Assembly (NCBI RefSeq): GCF_001625215.2
Contig: NC_030384.2
Location: forward strand, 40,148,390 to 40,212,389
Direction: 5' to 3'
DNA from: Daucus carota subsp. sativus
Taxonomy: Eukaryota > Streptophyta > Magnoliopsida > Apiales > Apiaceae
Length of the DNA stretch: 64,000 nucleotides
Shown: positions 51,495-63,200 of the stretch, one piece after another
Numbering within the stretch: position 1 is the stretch's first letter
How the letters are laid out: each line of letters begins with the position of its first letter
The notes under the pieces: model-generated
The model's input: only the letters and a program-made list of their open reading frames with translations
Database searches by the model: none
Told to the model about the DNA's origin: nothing
Translations under genes and position numbers: made by a program

Positions 51495-53995
51495 ATGACT
51501 TCCGAGAAGGTTGAGACCATTGTGGCCGGAAATTATGTCGAAATGGACAGAGAAGAGGAAAATTCAAGCACTTCTAAAAGCAAATTATCGAGATTTTTCT
51601 GGCACGGTGGCTCTGTTTATGATGCATGGTTTAGTTGCTCTTCGAATCAGGTACGTAGCATATCATTTCTTCCGGTTTTATCGTGACCTTGATAATATCA
51701 CGTAAGATGATCGTCGGTTATATAAATTTAGATCTAACACGAATTTCATGTTCTTCTAACTGTAATATTGTAGGTTGCTCAAGTGCTTCTCACGCTGCCT
51801 TACTCATTTTCGCAACTAGGAATGTTGTCAGGAATAATTTTCCAGCTCTTCTATGGCTTGTTGGGAAGCTGGACTGCTTACCTTATAAGTGTGCTTTATG
51901 TGGAGTACAGAACTCGAAAGGAACGAGAGAAGGTTGATTTCAGGAACCATGTCATTCAGGTATATAATCAATCTCTGAGGCATTAAGTGCACAAATGTGA
52001 CATAAACGTGTCGAGAAAAGTATCAGTTGTTTTAACTTCTGTCACAGTGGTTTGAAGTTCTTGATGGACTACTGGGAAAGCACTGGAGAAACATAGGCCT
52101 GTTTTTCAATTGCACTTTTCTGCTATTTGGCTCTGTTATTCAACTGATTGCCTGTGCAAGGTATAAAAATTCTCTAAGCCCCCAATTGTTTTTGTATAAT
52201 TATGTTAACTTGTGTATCTGAATATATCACAAGCCTGGTAGAGTAATCAAGTAAAACATATGTGTTCTTTGTGGATGATTTTTGCAGTAATATCTACTAC
52301 ATAAACGATAACCTTGACAAGAGAACATGGACATACATCTTTGGAGCTTGCTGTGCCACAACTGTGTTCATTCCTTCATTTCATAATTACAGAATTTGGT
52401 CATTTTTAGGACTGCTCATGACAACTTACACTGCATGGTATCTCACCATTGCTTCTTTACACCATGGACAGGTATCTAAATGAATATCAAAAGAGTCTAT
52501 TTAATTACAATTAACAGGCCTAAAGTAAGAGTTTGGCTTGATTAGCATACTTTTAAAAGTTGTTAAATGAGTAATGAATTTTAAATGTTTTAAATCAAGG
52601 TTGAAGGGGTGAAGCACTCAGGTCCATCCACTATGGTTCTATACTTCACTGGGGCAACAAACATTCTTTACACCTTTGGTGGGCATGCTGTGACTGTGTG
52701 AGTCATTTTTTATGCCTTTCTCTCTATCTTCTATTAAAATTTAGTTTTGGATCTTCATTACTCCTTCCCAACACATATGATGCATAATCTGAAAGCTCCT
52801 TTATGAGGTATGGGAGCATGTTTCCTGTAAAGTTGTTACCCCACACAAACACACAGTATACAAACGTTTTAAATAAAAGGTCCGGTCCCTCACATACGAT
52901 TGTTACAACAATACTTAATGTGATAAGCATGGTAAGTTATAACACTTGTTTTTTTATGCGAATCTATGGGGATTAGTTATGCTCACCGCCCTTATTGCTG
53001 AGGTTTCATGGTTCAGATCCTTGGCAGATGACTTTGAAGCACCCCATCTCAAATAATTTTTACCTCTGGAATTTTTAATTTAACATTGAATCTTAAATGT
53101 GTAAACTTAAGTACTTATCTCCATATGTGGAAATATCTATGGTATTATAGGGAGATAATGCACGCAATGTGGAAGCCCCAAAAGTTCAAAACCATATACT
53201 TATTCGCGACACTCTATGTTCTTACCCTAACCTTACCATCCGCTAGCGCGGTTTACTGGGCTTTTGGTGATCTGCTCCTCAACCATTCCAATGCTTTTGC
53301 TCTGCTCCCAAGAACTGGATTTAGAGACACTGCTGTTATTCTCATGCTCATTCATCAGGTGATCCTGGAATTCCCTTTAATAGTTGTGCTTGTTAGGAGT
53401 AGTTAGTATGAATAAATTTGGCCGATTATATTAATGACTGAGTCTTAATTATGTGTGCAGTTCATCACATTTGGATTTGCATGCACCCCACTATACTTTG
53501 TATGGGAGAAATTCATTGGAATGCACAACACAAAAAGCCTGTACAGAAGAGCTCTTGCAAGACTTCCCGTGGTTATTCCCATATGGTTTCTTGCCATTAT
53601 TTTCCCCTTCTTTGGCCCCATCAACTCCACTGTGGGATCTCTGCTTGTCAGCTTCACAGTTTACATTATCCCTGCCCTGGCTCATATGATCACATTCTCT
53701 TCCCCTTCAGCCAGAGAGGTTCAATCAAATTTTCAACTTTTCATTATTTTATTTCCGTCTTCCATTATTTTAAGAACTGGATCTTTTTTTGGTTGTGCAG
53801 AATGCAATAGAGAGACCCCCATCATTCTTAGGGGGGTGGGGAGGATCATTCTCCATAAACATCTTTGTGGTGGGATGGGTTTTAGTTGTAGGTTTCGGAT
53901 TCGGAGGATGGGCAAGTATGGTTAATTTTGTTCATCAAATCAAGACATTTGGTGTCTTCACCAAGTGCTATCAATGCCCTCCCCACAAAGCTTGA
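51495..53995 (+). CDS. LAX2: Auxin influx carrier of the AUX1/LAX family, LAX2-like
   Basis: Eight exons: 51495-51650, 51774-51959, 52048-52160, 52288-52471, 52600-52697, 53151-53358, 53461-53718, 53801-53995. They encode 465 residues. The protein is an amino acid/auxin permease (AAAP) with about 11 membrane segments. Seen: SKLSRFFWHGGSVYDAWFSC, VLLTLPYSFSQLGMLSG, VEYRTRKEREK, YINDNLDKRTWTYIFGACC, GGHAVTVEIMHAMWKPQKF, FGPINSTVGSLLVSFTVYI and FTKCYQCPP. Known role: plasma-membrane proton-coupled uptake of indole-3-acetic acid, with LAX2 linked to vascular patterning. The N-terminal VAGNYVEM and the lack of a long C-tail point to LAX2. The protein ends nine residues after the start of CYQCPP, shorter than the usual tail by memory. 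Start 51495 is preferred because MTSEKVET aligns with known N-termini. Confidence 0.96.
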
Positions 53996-56048
53996 AGAAA
54001 TTGACTACATGATTGTTTTTGATTATATAGTTTATATTACATGACAACTATAAGTGTGTAAAAAGAGTGGAATTTGTAACCTTTTCTTTTTCTTTCAGAT
54101 TTTGGTTTCTCTTTGTATCGTAAAAGCTTTTGTAGCATATGCGTGTGCTTGAATCCTGTAACTAAGAACTGTAGCTCCCTCTTTTGGAGGATATATTTGA
54201 TAGCAGATTAATTTTAACAATCCCCTTTTTTTGTTTTGATAATTAAGCACACCTTAACACACACAATTATGTTAGTGTTTGCAAGAAAATATGTATGTCG
54301 GAAACTCAGCACTTACTTGGAAGCAGACTAAATATCGGCCTCAGAGAGCATCTCCGATGGAATTTTTAAACAAATTTTTAACTCTAAATTTAAATAGCAA
54401 GTCAAGAATTATAAAAATAATTCAATAAGGATTTTCGTGAAGACAATGATATGGAAGTACAACCAGATAATGTAGTACACGTGAATGAATCATCAATGGT
54501 CCAGAAAGGTGGATCGATGGTCCAGAAAGGTATGTAGTCGAGTATCCACTTTTGCAATAGGCCACAACATCTTCTCAAGTTCTGCTCAGTGACTTAAATC
54601 ATTAGTACCTGAATCACCATCCCGTGCATGCATGTTTCTTGCTTGATCAAGACATATGGGAAGGATAGATCATAGATCTGCCTCATACTCAAATGCAGGA
54701 CTAGACAGAGGCTAACCCGAGCTGATGACCCGACTTTGTGACGGTTCGCTCTGTTTCTCAAATTATAGCGAAATTTTTTCAGCACGTCGGATTTAGATAC
54801 TGATAAAAAAGTGATTTTTAGCTTGAGAAATAATTGATGAAGTCCTTATAATAGAACAGGTACCGAAAAGGATTGATCTTGAAGATACTCCTAGTTGGCT
54901 TCACTAACAAACTCGAAAAGCAAAGTTGGCTTAAAGCTGCAAGTAGTGGATCGATCTTTTGAAATCGGAAAGAAGGCGAGGGACCACGCTGCGTTACACA
55001 GCGAAGTAGGTTGACACATTGGAAAAGAACACAACATGGGAAAAAGTTAAAGAAAGCAATCAATCATAATGCCCCCTTGAAATAAAAGATTTCTCAAAAA
55101 ATAAAAGAAAAACAAGATTATTTCCTGTCATTTCTTAAACCTAACCTTAGCAGAAATTGGCCCTTACCAAATCGGTAATGCATTTCGTTTCGTACGATTA
55201 GAGTGGTTACCAGATCATAAAAAGATAACACACAAACACATAGAGACACATATAAGCAGACCAATATATACGTTGAATCCTTTGTATGTACTCAGATTGT
55301 AAGATAGTGCAGCTAAGAACCAAATCTTTCACTGGCCAGGGTTTAGCAACTTTCTGCTGAATGGATAAGATGCACACATGCGGATGGACCCATTCAGACT
55401 CTAGACCGATCGTGACGCCGGAACCCTCGAAATAATCGGAACTAAAATAATATACCGTTAAATTTGGAAGATCAATCCGTGTTTAGAATCAAGATTTACT
55501 TAATCTTAATAAAAAGTTGTAGGTAAAAAAAGATAAATTTTTTGCAATGATCTTATTAAAACTGAATATAATACTGTAGAATATAGTATAGGCTTCCGTC
55601 TCAATTTGCAGATTATATAGGTAGAAGTTGAGTGATCGTGGGTGCATGTGAGTACGAAACATGGCCTTTTGTGTGTCGTGAAGCGTTTGGACTGCTTTTT
55701 TAGTTTTCTTGACTGTCACGAGTCGGAGTGGGTCACTCTGGCTGACCATGAAGCCGTTTGGACAAATCTAAAAAAAATGACTTCATACTTAAAATGTAAA
55801 ATTAAATTAAAAGTGAAAAATAAATAAATTAATAAAATGTTTGAAAAAAATTCAGAAGCATAAATTAGCATTCTTAATCTTCTTAGACATGCTTCTGCTT
55901 ATTTATTCAAACGAGTCATGAAAAATAGAAGTCAGAAACAGCTCCGATTTCCGGAATCAAACAGCCCCTGTATATGCTCACTATGAAAACAGGGAAATCA
56001 ATGAATAGATTCCGTATATGTCATGCACAGTCGGCATCCTGATAGTGT
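53996..56048. other. LAX2 3' flank and intergenic sequence
   Basis: The first 200 bases are the probable 3' UTR of LAX2. A truncated MITE end (GAGCATCTCCGATGG) lies near 54350. A direct repeat of a TGGTCCAGAAAGGT segment lies near 54497. No gene recognised. Confidence 0.4.
55752..55968. mobile_element. Diverged MITE related in its ends to the GGGGYCGTTTGGG family
   Basis: The left end AGCCGTTTGGACAAAT and the right end AATCAAACAGCCCC form an inverted repeat. The interior shares the family's GTAAAAT, AGCATTCTTAA and TGCTTCT order but is strongly diverged. No clear target duplication. Confidence 0.5.
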
Positions 56049-56056
56049 CTCAGGAG

Positions 56057-56799
56057 TAGGGCTGTAAATCGATACGGACTATCCGGTGTCTCGGCTCATA
56101 TCCGGCTCGAAAATATGATACATGTCTCATATTCGTTTTGAAAACGATCCAAATCTGGCGGAAAAATTAAGCCCGTATAATATATGATCCCGGATACGAG
56201 CACACTTATACCCGCTCAGATTCGGGCTCATATAACTTTTCATAATATGATCCTACCCGAATAACCGAATATGATCCGCGGTTCATATTCGATTCAAACT
56301 CATATACATATTATATTTTAACACCATCATATTTGCAAGTAAATAGTTATCATTTTATAAAATTTTAATATCTTATTTAAGTTTATATCTTCATAAAATA
56401 TGATTTATTTAATGTGATCATACTTATTATCTTCATATATATTTAATAAATGATATATATCAATATATAACTATAAGTTTTAATTTAAAATTATTATACT
56501 TTATAATATTATGTTTACTTAGACTAATGATAGTTATTTGAACAACTGAAATAATAATGATACTTAGTGTTAGTGGATCATATCCGGCTCATATTCGATG
56601 GATCATAAACTACCCGGTTAAAAAATAGAAAATATGATACTGGATCATATCCGGTTCAGATCCGAATCTCAAATACCCGGGATCGGTTTAGATCCGAATA
56701 AAACGATCCCGGACTCAAATCTGGACAAGCTAAAAATAATATGATCCGGTACTTGAACAGAGGGGTACCCGGGATCACCCGGATCATTTTACAGCCCTA
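56057..56799. mobile_element. Non-autonomous hAT element with perfect 8-bp target duplication
   Basis: The ends are TAGGGCTGTAAA and TTTACAGCCCTA. CTCAGGAG flanks both sides exactly (56049-56056 and 56800-56807). Subterminal regions carry many GATCCGG/CCGGATC and CATATCCGG motifs in both orientations, presumably transposase binding sites. The middle is AT-rich and non-coding. At 743 bp it resembles the 668-bp element at 35979 in design, though not in sequence. Confidence 0.9.
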
Positions 56800-56807
56800 C
56801 TCAGGAG

Positions 56808-59350
56808 TCAGGACTCAGGACTATCGAGTGGCACATTCTTCTCCTAGATGCATGCATCCCATGATATCTATTTACATCAACTCCAATCCCGTGAAATATT
56901 ACTTAACTAAATGAATTGAGTAATTAAAAATAAAAAATACTATGCATAATCTAGTCAAAAACTCATGCCCAACACTACATTCTTATTCCCATCCTCTTGT
57001 ATATAATTTTAACCAAAAATAATGATTATAGTTATCGAGTAATTACGGATATTAAACTAATATATTTTATTTATAACAATTTCAGATAATAATAATATGC
57101 TACTTTTAACATATGGTCAATTTCAGAATATAATCTATTTTTTTTATTTGACACTTTGACTTTGACAACATATTTTTAAGTCTCTTAACCGGGTAGTTAA
57201 AAATATTATTTTCTAATTTTTCTTTTTCTGAATAAAAATATACAATCAAATTTTTTATTGATAAAAAATTCAATAAAAAATAATAAATTTTATCATCCGG
57301 TCAACCCACCTAAAGATACGTATCAAAAGACAAAATGTCAAATAAAAAAAAACATGATTCTCATTTCTGGAATATTTATTTTTCAAAATTGTTTCACACA
57401 GACCAATTCCTGATTTATTAATTCTGGCAAAGCAGCACTATTTATAAACACATCGGTTCAAAGTGTGTGCCTAAATTTTTATGGCCTTCCCGCATTACAC
57501 AACTTCACACTGTCTTCACATGGTTTACTTCTCAGCCCAATTGGATGCAAGTATGGGCCTGTAGTCAATCAGAAGTCCTGTTATTAGTGATGGGTCATAA
57601 CCCTTTTGTTTCGATGGGCCTTCATAATATTCAGGCCCAACAGTCTCATCTTATTGTATTTAATTTTTGGTCCGTCTGGGTATTCTAGCAAACATCAGGG
57701 TCATATTTTACAATCAGTGTCAGCGGACTGAAATAATTATTTAAGCAAAAATATTTATTAACAACTATTTAACTAAATTATCTATATTACAACAGATATT
57801 TTAGTTTACTCTCTCTTTTTTCATAATATGACTTTTTAATTTTTAATTCACATTTTTAAGTGGGTTCATCGTTTAATTTATAATAATATTATTTTCGATT
57901 TATTTCTTATAAATTAAAATTTTGGATCGATCTTTTTATTTAAAAATAGATTATCAAATATTCCACTTATTTTTCTTCAAAAATAGCTTATTCAAAAATA
58001 GTATTTTTATCCAGCCATCAAAATACCTAAAAATATGTATTAAAAAAATTTATCATTTAAAAAATAAGTTATAAAAAAAATAGTCATGGGAGCAAATTGC
58101 CCCATCTTGTATCCACACGAACCCACTTAATTAGAAAAATGGACATGCATAGCTTATAAAAATAGGGGGAAGAAAAAGTATAAATGAGAGTGCTACTGCT
58201 ACATATAGAGCACGCAGCAGGCGCAGAGAGTCAGCTTAAGACAACCTCTGCACCTTAAAATGCATCATTTTCCAAGATAAAAGCATGCAACAACTGATGA
58301 GCATAATAAACATTGTTGATCCTCCGAGAAAGAATTATGCATTTTGTGTGACAGAAGTTAACTGTATCAATCGAAATTATAAGGATGATTTATCGGCAAA
58401 AATTCAAAGTTATACACCTCTGCCAACTCTTAGCCCACTTCTAATTTCAAGGGATACAGAATCGATTTATATGAATTTAACCTTATATATTCATATTTTC
58501 TGTATATATGGACAGATAAATAATTGTATTTTTAGTAGAAACGTTCAGGTATAAAGATTAAAATATTATTATATTTAACATTGTAAATTATTAGAAACTC
58601 TTTAATAAGTTCTAACTTCTAAATTGATATATTAATTGATTAAGTTTGATTATTGATTTTCATAATGATCCTAGATCATAATTTGGTAAAAATAAATACA
58701 AAAACTCCTGCAAACGCACCCCCGTCACATGGATAAAACGGTACATGTTTAAAGTAAATATTGTCTTTGATGACAAGACATGAATATATAACTAAAGATA
58801 TTAATTTAGTAAAAATATATAAAATAGATATATTATTTTAAAATAGATATATTATTGTTTTTTCTTTTTAACAATAAAATTGACATTTTCCACACAAGTA
58901 TTGATGTCAATAATCGCCACTCAAAATTACCAATATAATTGAAAAAATATTTTTTTATATTTTAGAACAATGTAAAATTTTTATAATTTTGGTGGACACG
59001 AGAGGTATATCCTCGTGATATTTTGGCATTTATTTTATCCGTTGACATCTTTATTGGGATCGCTTTAATATATCATATTTTTTTAACATCTATTAATTAT
59101 TATAAATGTATTCATATATAAATTAATGCAATTCATTAAAAGTATATATTTTCTATTTATATTAAAAGACAAAATTAAATTTTGAACTGATTTATAATTA
59201 TAATTTTTTGCCAACCGGCTTGTTGCTGAGATTGGAATCATAATGAAGATTTGGATTCGATCCACCACACCAGAAATACAGTCTGGCCTCAGATCATGAA
59301 AGATATAGAAACGTGATATTGGAGTTGAATTAAAATAATAAGTTAAAAAT
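56808..59350. other. Intergenic sequence with site II-like cluster and TATA-containing segment
   Basis: No gene recognised. AGCCCAAT, ATGGGCCT (twice) and AGGCCCAAC fall within about 57535-57645, the TGGGCY type of site II element. TATAAAAATAG (about 58153) and TATAAATGAG (about 58178) precede an 89-codon ORF at 58285-58554 of unknown nature. The rest is AT-rich. Confidence 0.35.
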
Positions 59351-59353
59351 AAT

Positions 59354-59601
59354 GGGGCCGTTTGGGTGGGATTAAAATAATTCCTTCTTGCTTAAAATAA
59401 ATAAGTGGAGTAGAAGTTAGAAGCAAGATAAGACTTATAAGTGATTAAAGTGTTTGGGAAATAAGTAAAAGCCCTGAAACAAAAGCTAGCATTCCTAGGT
59501 TTTTATAAGTGCTTCTTAACTTTTTGCACAAACGGTACGAATAAATGCTTCTAACTTATAAACCGAGAAGCCCGGTTTAAAAGTCGATCGCAAACACCCA
59601 C
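59354..59601. mobile_element. GGGGYCGTTTGGG MITE family, copy E, intact
   Basis: 248 bp, the same length as copy D, beginning GGGGCCGTTTGGGTGGG and ending CGCAAACACCCAC. AAT flanks both sides (59351-59353 and 59602-59604). Confidence 0.85.
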
Positions 59602-59794
59602 AATGTCTTCTATTTTAGGAAAAACGAAATGTCTTTTATTTAGGAAAAAAGATGAAATCAAAATTAATTGCTAGATATGACCAAAAAGAATAAAACTTAA
59701 GGGGTTGAATCATCATTATTCGAATAATTTGGAATTAATCAGAATATTAATCATATGTATTCAAATAATATAGTATTATATTTACTATAATATA

Positions 59795-60036
59795 CTCCTT
59801 CCATTCCAAAATAATAGTCGTTTTGATTTTGCGCACATATTTTGAGGTGCAAAAAGAAAACCATACTTATACTTGTTATTTTTGAAATTTTCTTTTTCTG
59901 AATAAAAATAGAGATGTTAAACTTTTATTCAGAAAAAGAAAATTTCAAAAATAATATGTAGAAGTATGTTTTTTTTGCACTTTAAAATACGTGCATAAAG
60001 TCAAAGTGATTATTATTTTGGAGCGGAAAGAAGGAG
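59795..60036. mobile_element. Stowaway-type MITE, copy 4, with central palindrome
   Basis: The ends CTCCTTCCATTCCAAAATAA and TTATTTTGGAGCGGAAAGAAGGAG are inverted repeats with a few mismatches. TA flanks both ends (59793-59794 and 60037-60038). Its centre is a long near-perfect inverted repeat: GAAATTTTCTTTTTCTGAA pairs with its complement across about 20 bases (about 59884-59957). It lies 255 bp upstream of the next gene's start. Confidence 0.85.
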
Positions 60037-60290
60037 TACTAATTTTGAAAAATTGTATTGTTATCGATTATTAAAAATCGAATGGACAAAACACCTTACT
60101 CGGGTGGGTCATGTACTCATGTCTATACTCAAAGACAACTATACCCAGCATCCCATCCATACCCATATTAGCAGCGAAACAAAACAAAAGACACCAAAGC
60201 TTCCCACACTATATTTTTCCTAAGCATAGGTGGTGTGTTCTCAAGAAATCAGAGAAGCTCTCTCCCTAAATCTAGCCATATACTTATGAT
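60037..60290 (+). promoter_or_regulatory. Immediate upstream region of the branched-chain dehydrogenase gene
   Basis: CACTATATTTTTCC near 60206 is a plausible TATA region about 85 bases before the ATG. A CT-rich stretch (GAAGCTCTCTCCC, about 60253) follows, as is usual in plant leaders. Confidence 0.4.
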
Positions 60291-63200
60291 ATGGCTGTCT
60301 GCTTAAAAACATCCAGAACCGCTTTGCACTACGTCAGGACAAGGCCTGGTCCTGCTTTTACTCATCTTCTTAACAGGACCTTCTTCTCCTGTTCATCACA
60401 TCACTGCAATCCTCGTATCATCAGTACTAATGAGTATCGTGTGCATTCATCGTTTCTCGGCCTTGGTTCTCGAGCTTCTCAACATTCCAAAGCTCTGAAA
60501 GTCGAAGATCACGATCACTCTGAAAACGAGGTACTCGTTGCTTTTCCTTTAGATTTATCAGCACTCGAATTTTTCGGATAAAACAGGAGCAGAAGTATAT
60601 TACAGCCGAATCATCTTTTTTGTCGAGTATTTTTATCGTTTATTACAAATTTGAATGTTGTTTGTGATTTAATTGTTCGAAATGGCACAAAGACCTGGGA
60701 TTCTCGATGTATATTGAATTAGGAATTCGAGTTGCGGAATAATTGCAGAGCTGAGAAACAATAGATGTTGACAGATGATGGGAATTGAATTGTAGAAAAC
60801 GTTAGGAATTTTAATTTTACTTTTTAACAGCCGAGTTTATCGGAACTGTATGCATGCATCTTAATGTGTAGTTGGTTGTTGGCAAGCATGGCTTAGAATT
60901 AAATGATTCGAGTCATATAGCCGTGAAAGTGATGATTATTACGTGTAACCTGCAAGAGTATTGTCTATCCAAGTAGAGAAATTGGGGAAAAAGGTCATAT
61001 GGATGAATAAAGATTGTTTTTTCCTTTTCGGGTAAGTTATCGCTCACAGAGATTCACGGAGATAATAAGCTTAGGCCTCTTCCACTTGGGTATGGTGTTT
61101 CCGAGTTTTATTTTAAAGCATAGAGAAATAAAAGTGAAGATATAGTTTCAACTTCCCTCCCAAAAATGGCGCTGATAGAAAAGCATCAAATCTTAAGGCT
61201 AAAAGCAAAAAGAAATGGTTAATTGCTACATACCTCCCAAAAAAAAAAAAAAAAAGCGATCCATTACTTAGTTCTGGATACCCTCATACACACCACTTTG
61301 TTTTCGACAAGGTTTGGACTTGAGAGCTATACTGAGAGAGAAATAGGTCTTAATATGCCCTATTGACGGTACTATGGTTTCTTGCGGTTTGTGGCAAATA
61401 TACACAATATAGCTTGAGTTCAAACCTGTAATATTAGATGAAAGTACTTGTAAATGTGAATGGACATAAGCAGAATAAGCTGTGTTTCTTCAAAAAAAAA
61501 TTACACACTCTGATTATCTTTCCTTGTAAATGTATATCAGTATATGTAATTTTAATTATGATTGGTCTGGATATCTCTCAGGAATGGGACTTTCCAGGCG
61601 GTAAAGTTCCATTTACAACGAAGATAAAATTCACCGATGATTCTTCCAAAGACAGGATACCTTGTTATCGAATTCTTGATAATTGCGGCCAACAAATACG
61701 ATCGAGCACATCAGAAATGGTAATTGTCTTACTCTGAATAGCTCAAGTAATTTACTTAATATGAAATCATTGTGACAGATTTATTAGTTACTTTGTTTAC
61801 CATGGCGTAAAGATCTTTTTTAGCAGGCATTTTTGACATTTAATGAATATGATTTTTTACAATTTAAATATTGAAGAGCTAACAAATATTTTGCTATCGT
61901 GATACTTGATTAGATAAGCAAGGAACTCGCAGTGAAGTTATACAGTAGCATGGTTACACTGCAAATGCTGGACACCATCTTCAATGAGGCACAGAGGCAA
62001 GGAAGAATTTCATTCTATCTTACTTCAAATGGAGAAGAAGCTATTAACATAGCATCAGCTGCTGCACTGTCTAATGATGATGTTATCTTACCTCAAGTTA
62101 GTATGAGAAAATTTTCATGGCCTTGTGTCTTGCTGGTCAATCATGAATATTTAGCTTACTCTAAATAGTTTGAAAGACAGATATCTTACTACAAAACAAA
62201 AAATCAAAACGGATAAAATTAATTGGAACCTCCTATAAATTAAGAACTACATAAATGGCTCTAATGCAAAGGAATATGTAAATGCAGTACCGTGAACATG
62301 GAGTGCTCTTATGGCGTGGTTTCAGCCTACAAGAATTTGCCAACCAATTGTTTGGAAACAGATCAGATTACGGGAAGGGCAGGCAAATGCCTATTCATTA
62401 TGGATCTAACAAGCTCAACTACATCACCGTCTCATCGCCTTTAGCGTAAGAACAAAACCTGTGTATGCATGACTATCCTTGTTCATCAATTATGCATTTG
62501 CTTACATGATTTTATTTTTCTCCTTCAATAGTACTCAGATTCCACAGGCTGTTGGGGTTGCATATTCTCTTAAAATGGAAAAACGGGATGCATGTGCTGT
62601 TACTTATTTTGGGGATGGGTCTTCCAGTGAGGTAACAATATTATCTCAAAGATACTGGTGGATATGCTTGCTATAAGATAGACATATTTAGTTCTTGAGC
62701 ACTAGAAAAGAAATAAAGAAGGAAAAATATTTGAAGCCATTTGTCCAATTTCACATATTCTGTGCTTGTAACTCCTCAGGGGGATTTCCATGCCGGTTTA
62801 AATCTGGCAGCAGTTTTGGAGGCTCCAGTGATCTTCTTTTGTAGGAACAATGGTTGGGCCATAAGTACTCCCGTCACAGATCAGTTCCGGAGTAAGTGAT
62901 CCACCCTTGCAAGATTTTCTTTATTAGATGTTCAAATGTGTCTTTTCTATCATTCACATAGGCAGTTTGGCTTGAAATTTATTGACCTGGACTGCGAGTT
63001 TAAGTTCTGTATTTATAAGTTTGATAAAGGTTAGGTTTGTTGACTCAGATTGTTTTATTGCAACTCAACTACGTATCCACAAGTTACTTGGAACTCAAAT
63101 AAGTTTCAAAGTTCAGTTGAGTAAATTACTCCATAAATTAGCCAAAGGAGCTTCAAGTTCATGGGCAGTTGTAATTACATCAGAATGTGGTAACATAGTT

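Noticed and set aside
57467..57688. 73-codon plus-strand ORF
   Set aside because: Overlaps the site II-like motif cluster and shows no conserved pattern; best seen as chance.
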